Counted from the stretch's first letter, positions 1 to 11,313 are shown. The stretch: DNA of 64,000 nt from Anthracocystis setariae (GCA_928724745.1 CAKMXJ010000020.1:62001-126000), one strand, 5' to 3'. Numbers and translations are program-made. Notes: generated by a model from the letters alone, not told the origin.

Positions 1-725
1 ACCGTCCAGCCAAAAGAGTGGAGCCCCGGTCTAGACTTTGCCCCAAACCGGTTGTGTGCTGTGCTTGCTGTGCTGTGCTGTGCTGTACTGTACTTTGCTG
101 TATTGTACGTACTCTCCTGTTCAGTACTCTTGAAAAATCTTGACTCAAGTTTCACCACTAGGTACGGCGTTTCAAAAGGGACGGGGTAACGGAGAGCACG
201 GAGTCACGGAGTGACGGGAAAAGCAGACACGGAGCGTCGGAGCAGCGGAGGGAATTCGCAGCGGACGGATCAACGGAGATGCCTCCGCCATTATTTGGCT
301 GTCCACTTTCGCCCGCCCGAGATCCACGTCTTCACACCCATATCGAAGAAACTGTTGAACCCTTGATTTCGAAGACTTCGCTTGCAAAGTGTCCCTCAGG
401 GTTCGTGTTCCGCCTGCTTGTATTGCCGCTTCTTCCGAATGCGACTCGTAGAGACGGACGGAGCTGATGTGACCTTGTCGCGGCCAGGCGGTGTGGATCT
501 GTGTATGTTCCTGTGTGTTGTGGTTGTGAGGCTTCAAAGTTGATGCCGCCGGTGAACTCCGTATGGTTCGGAGTATCTCAGCAAAGTCACCGTTCAACAC
601 CTCCGCCAGAATTCATCGTAGAAGTAATAAAAGTCGAACGAGCTTGTTGCTGTTCTATCACAGAATGATCTTTCCTTTTCACATCTACCATCAACAAACA
701 GCTTTGCACAGCAAGCATATCCACC
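1..725. other. intergenic / upstream of the carrier gene
   Basis: No convincing gene is visible. Positions 57-115 hold a degenerate TGCTG/TACTG-type repeat that ends in TACTGTACT-like words, a motif that recurs in other intergenic stretches of this window. The short open frames here lack recognisable protein features. The final part before 726 is presumably the carrier promoter and leader. Confidence 0.5.
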
Positions 726-1811
726 ATGTCCAACTCTGAAAAGCGTCAGCCACCTACTGCGATTCATTCGTTGCTCGCTGGTACCATTGCTGGTGCCGTC
801 GAGGGATTCATGACATATCCTACCGAATTTGTCAAGACCCAAGCTCAACTCGCCTCCAACGCTGCTGCAGCAAGTGCCAAAGCTAGTTCCAGTGCAATTG
901 CCAGCAGCGCGCCGAAGCTTCCTTCTGCGGCAGGATCGGCTCGCTTCATCTCGTATGGCGCTCTGCCTGCACACAAGCTCAGCCTGGCTACCGGTGCTGC
1001 ACCCGCTGTTCCCATCCCACAAGCAGGAGCATCTGCGACGCAAATCGTGCGCGACACATGGAAAGCTCACGGCATCACCGGATTCTTCAAAGGTGCCGGC
1101 GCAATGGTGGTCGGAAACTCGGCCAAAGCAGGCGTCCGCTTCTTGACCTACGACACGATCCAAAACCTGCTGCGACCTAAGACCGCTGCCACTACTGCCG
1201 GAGGCAAGGAGAAGCTTGGTATGGGTCGATCCATCCTTGCCGGTTTCCTGGCTGGTTCTGCGGAAGCTATGTTCGCCGTGACGCCTTCGGATGCCATCAA
1301 GACGCGCATGATCCAAGATTCGTTGCAGCCCGCTCATCTTCGCAAGTACAAGGGTCCCATCGATGCTGTTCAGAAGATTGTCTCGGCGGAAGGTCTCGGT
1401 GGACTCTACCGCGGTCTTAGCGCTACCATTGCACGACAGGGAGCCAACTCGGCAGTGCGCCTTACCTCGTACTCGGTGCTCAAGTCGATGCAGACGCAGG
1501 CTGGTTACGGCAAGTCGACCGTGGCAACCTTCGGTTCCGGTGCCGGTGCAGGCCTGATCACCGTCTACCTCACCATGCCATTTGATGTCGTCAAGACGCG
1601 ACTGCAACAGTCGCCGCAAGCACAGAGCGGAGCCACCACTGCAGCCAAGCCAACGCTGTTGTCGTGCGGTGTCGACATTGTCAAAAAGGAAGGCGTCAAA
1701 AGTCTATGGAAAGGTACCACGCCTAGGTTGACCCGACTGATCTTCAGCGGTGGTATCGCATTCACCGCCTACGAAACGGTCATCGGCTGGCTCCAATCGC
1801 CGACACTATGA
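726..1811 (+). CDS. mitochondrial carrier, tricarboxylate/citrate type
   Basis: A 361-residue mitochondrial carrier (SLC25 family) that should exchange a metabolite across the inner mitochondrial membrane. The three repeats are visible through their signature PX[DE]XX[KR] motifs: YPTEFVKTQ (P32-K37), TPSDAIKTR and MPFDVVKTR. Glycine-rich repeat segments such as FKGAGAMVVGN, YRGLSATIARQGAN and WKGTTPRLTR resemble the citrate/tricarboxylate branch (Ctp1-like; the smut itaconate-cluster carrier Mtt1 belongs to the same family). An Ala/Ser-rich insertion of about 60 residues (about 40-105) between the first signature and the rest of repeat 1 makes it longer than the usual 300 residues. The ATG sits in a good context (CCACCATG). 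It is convergent with the PrpF-family gene, 379 bp away. Family is certain; the substrate is inferred. Confidence 0.88.
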   Translation: MSNSEKRQPPTAIHSLLAGTIAGAVEGFMTYPTEFVKTQAQLASNAAAASAKASSSAIASSAPKLPSAAGSARFISYGALPAHKLSLATGAAPAVPIPQAGASATQIVRDTWKAHGITGFFKGAGAMVVGNSAKAGVRFLTYDTIQNLLRPKTAATTAGGKEKLGMGRSILAGFLAGSAEAMFAVTPSDAIKTRMIQDSLQPAHLRKYKGPIDAVQKIVSAEGLGGLYRGLSATIARQGANSAVRLTSYSVLKSMQTQAGYGKSTVATFGSGAGAGLITVYLTMPFDVVKTRLQQSPQAQSGATTAAKPTLLSCGVDIVKKEGVKSLWKGTTPRLTRLIFSGGIAFTAYETVIGWLQSPTL

Positions 1812-2190
1812 TTTCTGCCCAGTGTACTACATAGATGGACGATTGAAAGCTGATTATATACTCGCGAAAAAGCAGACTGTCAACTTGATGTTAGTGATGA
1901 CCTGAAGTGGGAGAGCGCAACAAGCCAAAGCGAGTTGGTTGCACTTGCATGCTTCGCTCAGCTTTGCGCAATCCACTGTGTTACGCTATCGATAGGGTTG
2001 CTGAAATTCCGTATAACAACATGTCGCAGAGCCTCCAGATCATGACCGCAATGTTCGACCATCCTCAGTTGTTCTCAACAGCTCGGATTCACAAACTTGG
2101 AACGGGACGAGTGGATGGCAAGCTAGCAAGATCTGTATGTAACAGATTGACTTTGTAAAATGGAGGTAACTGAGCAAAAAATCTAGCTAT
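1812..2190. other. convergent intergenic region
   Basis: A 379 bp stretch between the 3' ends of the carrier and the PrpF-like gene. It should hold both terminator/polyadenylation regions. No gene or repeat was seen. Confidence 0.5.
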
Positions 2191-3486
2191 TTAATTGGTA
2201 GACGCGAGATAGTATGCCTCGGCGGAGGCTAGCCTTCTGGCGGTTCTGAAGAGCGAGGTGCTTCGGACGTGGACGCCAACGGCACTGGACGGGTCCATCT
2301 CGACATCGGCGGTGGCCTCGATAACTCCACATGCGTGTCCGAACTTGAGCTTTTCTGGAATGATTTTGTTGCTCTTCATCAAGATACGGTTGGGGATGGA
2401 GCCAGGAATCGAGCATGCAGCCGCAAGGCAGGCGCCACCCGAGAGCTGAAGCGCTGGATGAGGTCGACCCATCGAGAAAGATCGCGTGTGGATGTGCGAA
2501 TCCGAGCCGGCAAGAGGGCTGGTGACGAGACAGATCTTGGGGGTGCCCTTGGTACGAGCTGCAGCCTCAGTGTTGGGAGCAAGGCCCATAGCCACAGCAG
2601 CAGCTTGTCGAATTCGCTCGATGCGAGCACCGTGACGGCCGAGAACGTCGGCTGACTCGTCGCCTCGCAGAGAATCGTCAAAGTCGTTGAGATGGACAAA
2701 GACAAAGGGATTGGAAGCATCGACGCAGGACACTTGGATGGGGAGATCCTCGCCTTCGATCTCAAGGAGGTCCACGACGTTGCCAGTTGGGCACAAGGAC
2801 TTGCACATGCTACCTGCTGGGTCGAGGAAGTCGAGCTGAATCGGGGAGCCTGTGCCTGCGACACCGTCGACGACCGCATCACCGTCTTCAATGGGGATGC
2901 CGTTTCGAACGCGGAAGGTGGAACGAATCAGCTGCCCATTGTTCAAACATCTGAGCGTCAAAGCGACTTTGTCCTCGCCGGCTCCGCTGTTCTTGGCAAG
3001 CGCTGAAAGCGAGGTCTGCACGAGGCCCTCTTCGAATGCGAATGGTCCGACTCCACTGAGGATGTTGCCGCAGTTGCCAGTGAAATCGAGCTTTTCGCCC
3101 TCGATGGGGCACTGGATAAAGAGGTAGTCGACATCGGCAACGTCAGGTGCGGAGCTCTTGGATACGACGGCAATCTTGGATGTAGTGGAGGTACCACCGC
3201 CGAGACCGTTCAATTGACGACCAAAAGGGTCTGGACTGCCCATGACGGCAGGAAGGATGTTCTGCCAATCAGCTTGCGAGCTAGACAGATCGGCAGCGTT
3301 GATGAACAATCCTTTCGAAGTGCCAGCTCGCATTATGACGGTGCGTAATGAACGACGCTCAAACGAGATGGGCGCAACGGATTTGCTGGACAAAGAGGCC
3401 ACCAAGGCGGTCGTGGTGGAGAGGATCTTGGGCTCTACGTGACGTAGCTCGTCCAAGGGGCGAGCCGAGGAAGGTTGGAGCAGCAT
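2191..3486 (-). CDS. PrpF-family isomerase (aconitate-delta-isomerase-like)
   Basis: A 431-residue protein of the PrpF family, the diaminopimelate-epimerase fold. Family members isomerise double bonds of unsaturated tricarboxylates; examples are bacterial PrpF (methylaconitate) and fungal Adi1 (cis- to trans-aconitate in itaconate synthesis). Visible family motifs are MRAGTSKG (about 52-59), LGGGTSTTSK (Lys about 104), the TGNCGN motif (Cys about 139) followed by GVGPFAFEEG, and a C-terminal VRSTSLFRTARRL segment. The Lys/Cys pair has the spacing expected of the family's active site. The first 50 residues are a weakly conserved extension; MRAGTSKG at residue 52 is an alternative start. The gene is tail to tail with a tricarboxylate-type carrier and head to head with a Zn2Cys6 regulator, suggesting a role in tricarboxylate metabolism. 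Exact substrate unknown. Confidence 0.88.
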   Translation of the reverse strand: MLLQPSSARPLDELRHVEPKILSTTTALVASLSSKSVAPISFERRSLRTVIMRAGTSKGLFINAADLSSSQADWQNILPAVMGSPDPFGRQLNGLGGGTSTTSKIAVVSKSSAPDVADVDYLFIQCPIEGEKLDFTGNCGNILSGVGPFAFEEGLVQTSLSALAKNSGAGEDKVALTLRCLNNGQLIRSTFRVRNGIPIEDGDAVVDGVAGTGSPIQLDFLDPAGSMCKSLCPTGNVVDLLEIEGEDLPIQVSCVDASNPFVFVHLNDFDDSLRGDESADVLGRHGARIERIRQAAAVAMGLAPNTEAAARTKGTPKICLVTSPLAGSDSHIHTRSFSMGRPHPALQLSGGACLAAACSIPGSIPNRILMKSNKIIPEKLKFGHACGVIEATADVEMDPSSAVGVHVRSTSLFRTARRLASAEAYYLASTN

Positions 3487-4380
3487 GTTGGAGATACGAC
3501 GGTGTCGGGTGGTGGTGGTGGTGGTGGTGCAAGCAACGAGTGGGATGAGTGAGATGGGTAGGTTGATATGCTGTCGAGGGCAGAGATGTACAGCGAATAG
3601 TAGATGGGTGGCGACGACGTCGATCGAAATACATCAAGGTGCCTTTCATGATATATCATCTTTGAATCCATCCCTGAAACAAGAAAGCTTGGGACCCACA
3701 AAAAAGCGGAGAAGTGTTTGCCGCCGGCGATTTCGGCTGGGGGGGGGGTGCTAAAGAAGCGTGCTTCGACGGTTCAAGACCAAAGCCGGTGATGACCGAA
3801 TGAGGTGATTGATCGCTGCACAGCGCAAAATGACAGGTCCAGCTCGCCACGTCGAGGATAGACACTTGACGTCCGCCGAGCGCCGCAGCGTTCCGTTGAA
3901 TTTCAGCATTTTGCGTTGCTCTGTTGCTTCCGCTGCTCCGTTGATTTTCTGGTTTTTTTTTTTTCCTTTTTTTTTCTTTTTCTTTTTTGTCCATTTATCG
4001 CCGTTTTGGTGTTATCGGCTCGAGACGGCCGAGCTGGTCCGTCGGAGCTTACTGTGTTTGTGACAGGTCGGCCCAATAATTCGCTTTTTTTTTTTTTTTT
4101 TTTTTGCGGAGCTGACGGCATTTACTGTATTTTTTTTTGGCAGTTTTGTGCTCCTTTGTTGCTCCGCTTATGGCCTCCGCCTTCCCCGCCTCCACCGCCT
4201 CCCTCCGTCTCCTCCGCCTCCTTCTCCTTCTCCCTCCATCATCCTGACCGTCCATATCCTCATGCCGTCAATGCCGTCGTATCATCGACGTTCATCGTGA
4301 CATGGCCGCTTAAGCCTCCGGTTCTTTTTTTCATCGTTCGATTGTTTGCCGACTCCGTCGTTCGGATTGGACAGACCGGT
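3487..4380. promoter_or_regulatory. divergent intergenic region between PrpF-like gene and Zn2Cys6 factor
   Basis: About 0.9 kb separates two divergently oriented starts and should hold both promoters. It contains a GTG(GTG)n run near 3510-3530, a poly-G run near 3740, several T-rich tracts including 21 T at 4085-4105, and pyrimidine-rich sequence to 4250. No protein gene is convincing; the long open frames here are products of the T and GGT/CCT runs. Confidence 0.5.
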
Positions 4381-7369
4381 ATGCCACCAACTCGGAACGC
4401 CGACACCGACCGGCCGAACAAACGTCAACCAACCGTGTCGACCGCTTGTGACTTTTGCCGTCGTCGAAAAGTGAGTCGAGACAAGATCACGTCGAACCTG
4501 TTCCTACTGAGTAATTGGATCGTGTTGCGCTTTCTGTACTGACGCCAGTCCGTCCAATCCTGTCCGCCATGCACCGCAAACGTCATCTTGAACCCTCGAT
4601 GGCCGCCCCACCCCCACATCCGAACAGATCCGTTGCAATGGTCAACAGCCATGCGACAAATGCCAACAGCATGATCGAGCCGATACCTGCCGCTTTCAGG
4701 ACCGTCAAAGGAGACTCTCGTCCGCAGCTCCACCCACCTTGCACCATGCCCAAGACCGGATAAGGCAGCTCGAGGACCACATCGCTTCCATCAACAAACG
4801 CTCCTTCTGGCGCCAAGATGCATCTCAACCATCCACTTCGGCTGAACACGGCCAGTCACACCAACGTGAAAGACATGCCACTACGGCCACCACCCATCCT
4901 ACCGCACGCTCACCCGCCCAGCCAGATCGCCCGCAATCAACATCAAGCACGCTGAATGGCATCTCGTCCTCACCTTCCAACGTGTCTGCTGTTCGAGACT
5001 CTTTCGTTCGTGTCTCAACCCCGCGCCAGACCCAAGTAGTAGCCCAGCACCAAACCCAACTCTCCTCTGGCCAGCCTCCTACGGCAAGAGATCAGGCAGA
5101 GCATGGTGTGCCATCTCGATCTAGTGTTACGCCGTCCTCATCCACCTCGCCAACCTCTTGCGCGGTGGCATCCATCATGGCCGACATGGGCAATCCCCGC
5201 CACAACATGACCAATGCATCGCCATCCTCCTCGTACTCCTCGCCCGGCCCAAACGGAGCGCGGGTAATGTCGAATCTACGCGTCAACAACCAGGGCGAGT
5301 CTCGCTATCATGGTCCCACCAGCGCCTCTTTCAGTGCCCACGATGCCTCCCACAACCATCCTACTCCCAACGCAGAGCAAGAGCCCGCTGGTATCGGCGC
5401 TGCTAGTGTCGATACCACTGGCTCGTTCGCTAGCAATCGACAGCAAGTCGAACCCATCGACTCGGCCTGGCTCAAAGATCGTTTGACCACCATGGCAGCA
5501 AGCGAGAGGCAGCAAGAGGTGATGCATGTCGTATCTGGCAAGCTCGACTTTGATGGTGTCGAGCCAGAGCTTGCTGTCCATCTGCTCAACCTTCATTGGA
5601 ATCGTCAGCATCACGCCTACCTTGTGACCTATCGTCCTTTGTTCATGAGGGACATGGCCGCACCTCCGGGCGAAGCAAAGTACTTTTCCAAGCTCCTCTT
5701 CCAAACCATCCTGTTCGGCGCCGCAAAGTTTTCCGATCGCATCGATCAGGTCCGATCCGACATCAACGATCCTTCCACAGCGGGCCACCAATTTCTCCAG
5801 CGAGTGCAGCAGTTGCTACCGGAGGCACTCATAAAAAGTCGAATCACAACAGTGCAGGCGTTGCTGTTGCTGGCATGCACGCATTACGCACGAGGCAGCG
5901 AAAGCGCAGCATGGCTCCACTCTGGCCTCGCCTTTCGAATGGCCATCGATCTGGGTATGAACGAGGATGGCCTCGAACTCGTCAGATCCGGCAACATGGT
6001 ACTCGAAGAACTCGAATTGCGACGCCGCGTCATCTGGGCTGCCTATGTGATCGACAAGATCCACTCGCTTTACCAGGGTCGCCAGGCATCCATGGAAAGG
6101 CGCAACTTATACGTGCCGATCCAGTTCCACGATTACTTTGAGGAGACCGAGTTCTGGACGCCCGTCGCTTACCATCGTCCGTCCTCTGGCGCAGCTCAAC
6201 GAAGAGATCGGGCCTCGAATTCGACACCGACCGGATATACCGGGCCCATCTACAGCGTCACCACGTTCGAAGAGCTTTGCCGATTGACTGTGATCATGGA
6301 GAAGATCATCAAGCTGTTTTACTCGATCGACAGCGGTGCTAATCCCGAGCCTGTGCTGATCGAGCACCTCGCACAGATGCGCACCGAACTAGGTGCGTGG
6401 AAGTCAGGCTTACCCGTCCACCTTTGCATCGATCCCATCTCACCAACAGGTCGATCGACCGGCCAACGCTCTCGAACCCGACCACCCAACCTGATCTCGC
6501 TTCATGCCCTCTACCATGCGCTGACCATCTTGCTGAATCGGCCGTTCTTGCCGCACGGACACCTCCGCAGCGACGATGCAGCGACCGGAAGATCCGCATG
6601 GAAGGCCTGTGTTGATGCGGCTTCGAGCATTTCCAACTTGATGAACTTGTACAGGCAAACGGTGAGCATGAAGGGAGCGCCGCAACTGATCTCGTACATC
6701 AACTTTTGCGCTGCCGGCATCCATGTGCGTGTGGCAGCACAGCTGCAGCAACGACCACCGGCGACTACCAGCGGTGAAGTGGCTGACATGGCTGCTTCCA
6801 GTCGCAGATACGAGCTCAATGCGCTCCGGCAGTGTCTTCAGGACTTTGAGGAGAATCAAAACCCCAATCCAGGCGTCGTCAAGGCCAAGACCGTCATCAG
6901 CAATATGGCGGAACGTGCCGGTATCTTGGATCTGCTCGAAAGCCGGGAGGTGCAAGGCGGGGCGCTTTCTCCAATGGTGGGAGATGATAGTCCACCGTTG
7001 TTGTCAAGTGCAGACGGGAGCCATGTTTCCAACGGCGTAATGAGGAAAAGGAGCTCTGTTGCCCAGCCTTTCGCCGACTCGCAAAGCAACCTTGCTGTTG
7101 CCGGCATGGCCGGGGCAGCTCTGCAGGGACGCACCAATGGAATGGTGACCGATATTCCCGTGGTTGGTACTCCGCCATACGAGATCGATTTCGAAGCCAT
7201 CCTGTCGTCGTTCGAGCCATTTGAAGCGGCGGCAGGTAGCAATCCAGGCAACCTGTTTGCAGGAACAGCCGATGCAGCTACCAACTCGGACATTCTCTTC
7301 GGTTTCTTGCGTGACTATGATCCGCCAAATAACAGCGCAAACAGCACCACGGGTCTGCCTTTGGCATAG
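4381..7369 (+). CDS. Zn2Cys6 fungal transcription factor, two exons
   Basis: Exon 1 is 4381-4470 and exon 2 is 4628-7369, separated by a 157 bp GTGAGT...AG intron, giving about 943 residues. The intron splits the zinc cluster: exon 1 ends in CDFCRRRK and exon 2 resumes IRCNGQQPCDKC, restoring C-x2-C-x6-C-x5-C-x2-C-x8-C at about residues 23-49. It is followed by a short coiled-coil linker (HHAQDRIRQLEDHIAS). After a Ser/Thr/Pro-rich stretch, the middle region (about 310-620) looks like the fungal-specific transcription factor domain, with segments such as LHLNWNRQHHAYLVTYRPLF and ELELRRRVIWAAYVIDKIHSLYQGR. It should be a nuclear DNA-binding regulator. It is divergent from the PrpF-like gene, so local regulation of that gene and the carrier is a reasonable inference. 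Targets unknown. Without the intron the first zinc ligands would be missed. Confidence 0.88.
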
Positions 7370-8222
7370 TCGATCACAACGCACACGATGCTGTCGAGCA
7401 AGCAAAGCATGAACCAAGCGACTTTGTCCCCAGCTTGGTCTCTTATCCCTCGACCATACTGAAAAGCGCGTCCGAGTGTGAAGCTTCACTGCTGCTTGTC
7501 GGCAAGTACGCTTCCACACACAAGTGACGAGATCCAGGGATTTCAATCTGGATCGTGCCACGTTCAAACTTGATCCACGTATCGCCATGAGCTTTGGCCC
7601 ATTGCAACCAACGTTTCAACCGTGTAATATACCAGCATGCAACATTAGCGCAATCAATCCAATCGTTATGTACCTGCACTGTACTCCACCAGGCATTGTG
7701 CCAACAAGTCCAATTCTTTTATCAGCAAATTAGCCAGACTTGGCCCAAGGCAAAGATCTGCGCTCTTCAAGACATCAAAGACACCGCTGTTGCCGCCTTG
7801 CAGTGAGCGAAAACAGGTTCATTTGCCCTGAGCTTTGATGCTGAGCCAAAGTTGGGCAGAGTCTTCTCTCTGCTCTCGAAGTTTCGACGGATATGGATGA
7901 CCATAAGCTTCTTAGAGAGAAAAATGATTAGCATCCATCATGGTGTCGGAGCATGTTGCCGCCGTTGTGGTATCGTTGTGACAGACGACACACTGTGACT
8001 GTATGATGTCGAGGAGCGTCCAAAGCTCGATATACTTTTTGTGTTTTCATACGCCATAACATTGTACAGAGCCAAAAAAAAAAAAATCACGTGCAGCGAA
8101 GGAAAAATCAGCGGATCGCTCCGATAAAATACTACACTAAATGCTCACTTCTTCCAACTTTTGCTCACATCATCACCCTCTTCATCTCATCTCCATCAGC
8201 TTGGCGATCTATTTCGCATACG
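7370..8222. other. intergenic region
   Basis: About 850 bp between the transcription factor and a putative mitochondrial protein gene. No gene, repeat or RNA was recognised apart from a short A-run near 8076-8088. Confidence 0.45.
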
Positions 8223-9170
8223 ATGAGCGGCTCACTCACAAGATCCGTCGCAACCATGCGCACAGCGACTCGAGGCTTTGCTTCCAGTGCAAGGGCGTAT
8301 GCTGAAGCATCTCCGTCCGCACCGGCTTTCACGCCTCGGTTACGACCCAACAACTCGTCGCAGCGACCTAAACAATCGAAAGGAAGCAGCCTCTCGGATC
8401 GAACCCGTGCCGATCCTGATCTAAGGAAGCGCGATACGCCTCGACCCACTAGGCCCAGCAAGGATGGCAACAAGGGTGGTGGTGGTGGTAAGGGTGGTGG
8501 TGGGGAGCGTCGATCCAAGCGACTGCCATCGGTGTTCGATGCGGCTTCCGGTGGACGTTCTGCTAGGGGTGAGAGCATCAAATTTGTAGGTATAGACATG
8601 CGCAAGATGGCGGCACCTGTCCCGAAGACCGACTGGAACAGCGCGCTCTTTTCGAACCCCGGCTACGAGCATGTGCTCTCATCCGCACCTCGAGCCTCTT
8701 CCGTGTTTAATCCGAACCTCACAGCGGCTGGCCCCGCCGCCAACGTCGCCGATGCCAAACTCAATCTCTTTGGCCTGAAAACCGCCGTCAACGCACTTAA
8801 ACTTCACCTGCAACCCGGTGGTCGTCGCATCGTTGGGCCGCTCAACCAACCCACAGGTGTCGCACTCGGCGCTCTCAGCCGGAACCAGTTGAGGCTGACG
8901 CAATCGACCAAAGCGTCTGATGACAGATCGTTGGCAGCCGATCTCAAGGCGTCGAGGGTGGCGCTGCAAAATGAAAAGATTGGTGGATCGTACGAGCGAT
9001 ACACCACCGAGGCTGTGCTGAGCGCCGCCGGTGTCGAGGCGCAGACTGAGGGCGACATTCACGGACAGGCACTGTACGATGCCGCACAGGCACTGGCAAC
9101 CAACGCAGAAATCGCACCAGACGGCAAGAGCTTCGTAGTCAAAACCATCGCCGAACGCATCAGCGCATAG
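8223..9170 (+). CDS. putative mitochondrial protein of unknown function
   Basis: A 315-residue protein starting at the ATG of MSGSLTRSVATMRTATRGFASS. An upstream in-frame ATG-less extension is open but not protein-like. The first 35 residues are rich in Arg, Ser, Thr and Ala with no acidic residue, as in a mitochondrial presequence. A basic, Gly/Lys/Arg-rich linker follows (about 70-110, with GGGGKGGGGERRSKR). The rest contains KFVGIDMRKMAAPVPKTDW, a hydrophobic/helical middle and a C-terminal IAPDGKSFVVKTIAERIS. I do not recognise the family. The presequence plus basic linker would fit a mitoribosome or mitochondrial RNA-associated protein, but that is speculation. Confidence 0.7.
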   Translation: MSGSLTRSVATMRTATRGFASSARAYAEASPSAPAFTPRLRPNNSSQRPKQSKGSSLSDRTRADPDLRKRDTPRPTRPSKDGNKGGGGGKGGGGERRSKRLPSVFDAASGGRSARGESIKFVGIDMRKMAAPVPKTDWNSALFSNPGYEHVLSSAPRASSVFNPNLTAAGPAANVADAKLNLFGLKTAVNALKLHLQPGGRRIVGPLNQPTGVALGALSRNQLRLTQSTKASDDRSLAADLKASRVALQNEKIGGSYERYTTEAVLSAAGVEAQTEGDIHGQALYDAAQALATNAEIAPDGKSFVVKTIAERISA

Positions 9171-9279
9171 AACCCCCATGTTTACACACTGCCAATCGAA
9201 TCTTTTTGACGCTGGCGATAGGACTGTGTTGCGGCAGAGTGTTGCCTTGGCCTCTTATTTTTTCTCTATGGTGATGAAT

Positions 9280-11313
9280 CTATAGCGGGCCTTGAATGTC
9301 GCAGTACTGCAGGAGGAAGGGAGAAGGAGGAAGATGACGGGAGACAAGCGTGTCAGTGTTGAGTGGGTTTAGAGCTGGTGTGAATGGCATGAGTGGATTG
9401 AGACTTACGATGGGGACGTGATCGCTGGCTCCATAGCACTCGTGTCGGATCTCGCATTCAAGCGCTTTGTTCGCGATGCGTTCAGACAGCTGTCGGAGTA
9501 CCCGTTGACAACAAGCACACACACACACACATAGAGACAGGGAGGGAGAGACAGAGACAGAGACAAAAAAAAAAAAAAAAAAAAAAAAAAGAGAGAGAGA
9601 GAGCGATTAGCAAGTCGGGTCCTATTCGGAAGTCAAACGAGTCTCAACTTACGATAAAAGAGTCGAGTCGCCACCCGATACCCTTGGACCTGCAAAACCC
9701 TCTCCAACCATAGAAAGCTGTTTTGTTGTGACATACATGCAAAGTACACGTCAGTCTTGGCCTTATCTCGGAACAAAACAATCCATCAATGAGATCGAAG
9801 CTACTCACTGTAATGACCGACGGCATCTGGGTGGCTGTGCCTCCACACATCGACCAGAGGCTTGGATGACGGCGTGGCGGTGCCTTGAAGGAGCTCGCGG
9901 TGAGCATCGCACTCGATGGCCGTGTAGCCAGGACTCTTGTTCCACTTCTTGGAGGCAGCCGCCAGATCACGCTCGTCTTGGACAACGTTGAAATCGCCAC
10001 ACCAGATGACGGGCTTCTTGGCATCGAGCTCAGCAATGTACGCAGCAAACGCCGCGTTCCATGCTTGCTTGGTAGCCATAGCCTTTGTAAGAAACAAGTC
10101 AAGATAGTCGATTCAGTATTCAACTTGGTCCAAGGACAACCTAGCAAGGAGCGCTGTAGCGACAAGAGATGGAACTGCGGCTCTTGGTTTCAGGCCCTCA
10201 GACATTGGCATCTTGGGGCGGAGCAGACAGAGAGTCCGGCGAGGCTGTGGAGGCGGCTCCGTTCTGCACAAAGGTCGATACAGTAGGTGACTTGTGCGCG
10301 AGATCTCCACGTCGAGATAGCGGAAGAGACCAACAGCAAGCCGAGTCGGGCGAAGGAAAGCATGGGTAAGTGGGCAATGGCTGTGACAGAACTTACCTTC
10401 AAGCCCTCACCTGCATTGACAGCATAGGTTCCGACGAGGAAAGTGTTTTCAAACTCGAGAGTCACTGCAATCGCATCAAGGGTGGAATGCATCGTCAGTC
10501 CGCGGTCATGCTCGTCAGTCAGCGATCACGCAACCTACCTATGCGACCTTTGGTATCTTGACCCTTGAGGCTGGCAAGACCTATCACAGCCTTGAGCGGC
10601 TCGATCTTGGAGAGGATGGCCAAGCCAGCATAACCCTTCTGCTGACCAATCCCCCAATACTGATACTTGTAGAGCTTGGTGAGGCCAGGATGCATGGGTA
10701 CATCATTGACCTTGGTTTCTGAGAGCACAACGATATCGGCGTCCTCCGCTTGGATGTAGCGCATCATGCCTTTTGGCTCGCTTGATTTGAGACTGGTGAT
10801 GTTCCACGAGGTGATGCGCACGGCGCCAGGTGCTGTCGGGCGCGAATACGACAGGGTGGCAGGCATCTCTGTGTTGTTTGGCAGGCTCGGGTCGGCAGTA
10901 GTGTCTTGGGACTTGGGGGCGCTCGGGGAGTCCGAGTCTGTGACAGCCTTTTTGCGTGGCTTTTTTGCATTCGTCAGTGTTGCTGCAGCAATCACATCTG
11001 CTGCTGGTGGGACGCCATCCGCCGCTGAATCCGAAGCTGCCTGATCTGCTAAAATCGTCGACGATGCTGGGTCGACGGCTTTTCGCTTTGACTTTGTCGC
11101 TGATGGAGACCAAGTCGTGGTCGTGCTCGTTACTGTCGCTATTTTGGCTGCAGAAACAGCAGTTCGGCTCGAGGAGCGGCGAGCAACGGTCAAAGTGGCG
11201 GGTGCCATGGTACGAACAGCCAAGGAGGAGATGGACCAAGTCGAACCAAGGAACGCAGTTGCGGGCAGATGCGGCAGAATCGATCTTGTCAGTGCTGATC
11301 CACAGTACTGCAT
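9280..11313 (-). CDS. ExoIII/APE1-type AP endonuclease, six exons
   Basis: Base-excision repair endonuclease that incises DNA at abasic sites. Exons (minus strand order): 11313-10539, 10464-10397, 10082-9809, 9717-9653, 9489-9409 and 9306-9280, giving about 429 residues; all introns are GT-AG and phases match. The N-terminal 140 residues are Ser/Thr/Lys-rich with basic clusters (nuclear or mitochondrial targeting). The catalytic domain shows the ExoIII family signatures in order: TSWNITS (Asn), LSETKV (Glu), VGTYAVNAGEG (Tyr), CGDFNV (Asp/Asn), FYGWRGF, GWRLDSF (Asp) and GASDHVPI (His). The spacing between GEGLK and the next WNAAF segment matches human APE1. No C-terminal GRF zinc finger of the Apn2 type follows. 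MAPATLTV (residue 36) is an alternative start. Intron 4 (9490-9652) holds a 26-bp poly-A and GA/CA repeats. It is divergent from bub1. Confidence 0.88.
9531..9604. repeat. poly-A and GA microsatellite inside an intron
   Basis: Within intron 4 of the AP endonuclease gene: GA-rich sequence, 26 A (9565-9590) and (GA)7. On the coding strand this is a long T-tract upstream of the acceptor. Confidence 0.85.

Noticed and set aside
594..1619. 341-codon antisense frame over the carrier gene
   Set aside because: Arg/Ser/Cys/Gly-rich shadow of a clear mitochondrial carrier.
726..7369. Calling the left-end trio the itaconate biosynthesis cluster
   Set aside because: Only carrier- and isomerase-type genes are present; no decarboxylase, exporter or P450 is visible and the regulator is a Zn2Cys6 protein, so the resemblance is reported only as a hypothesis.
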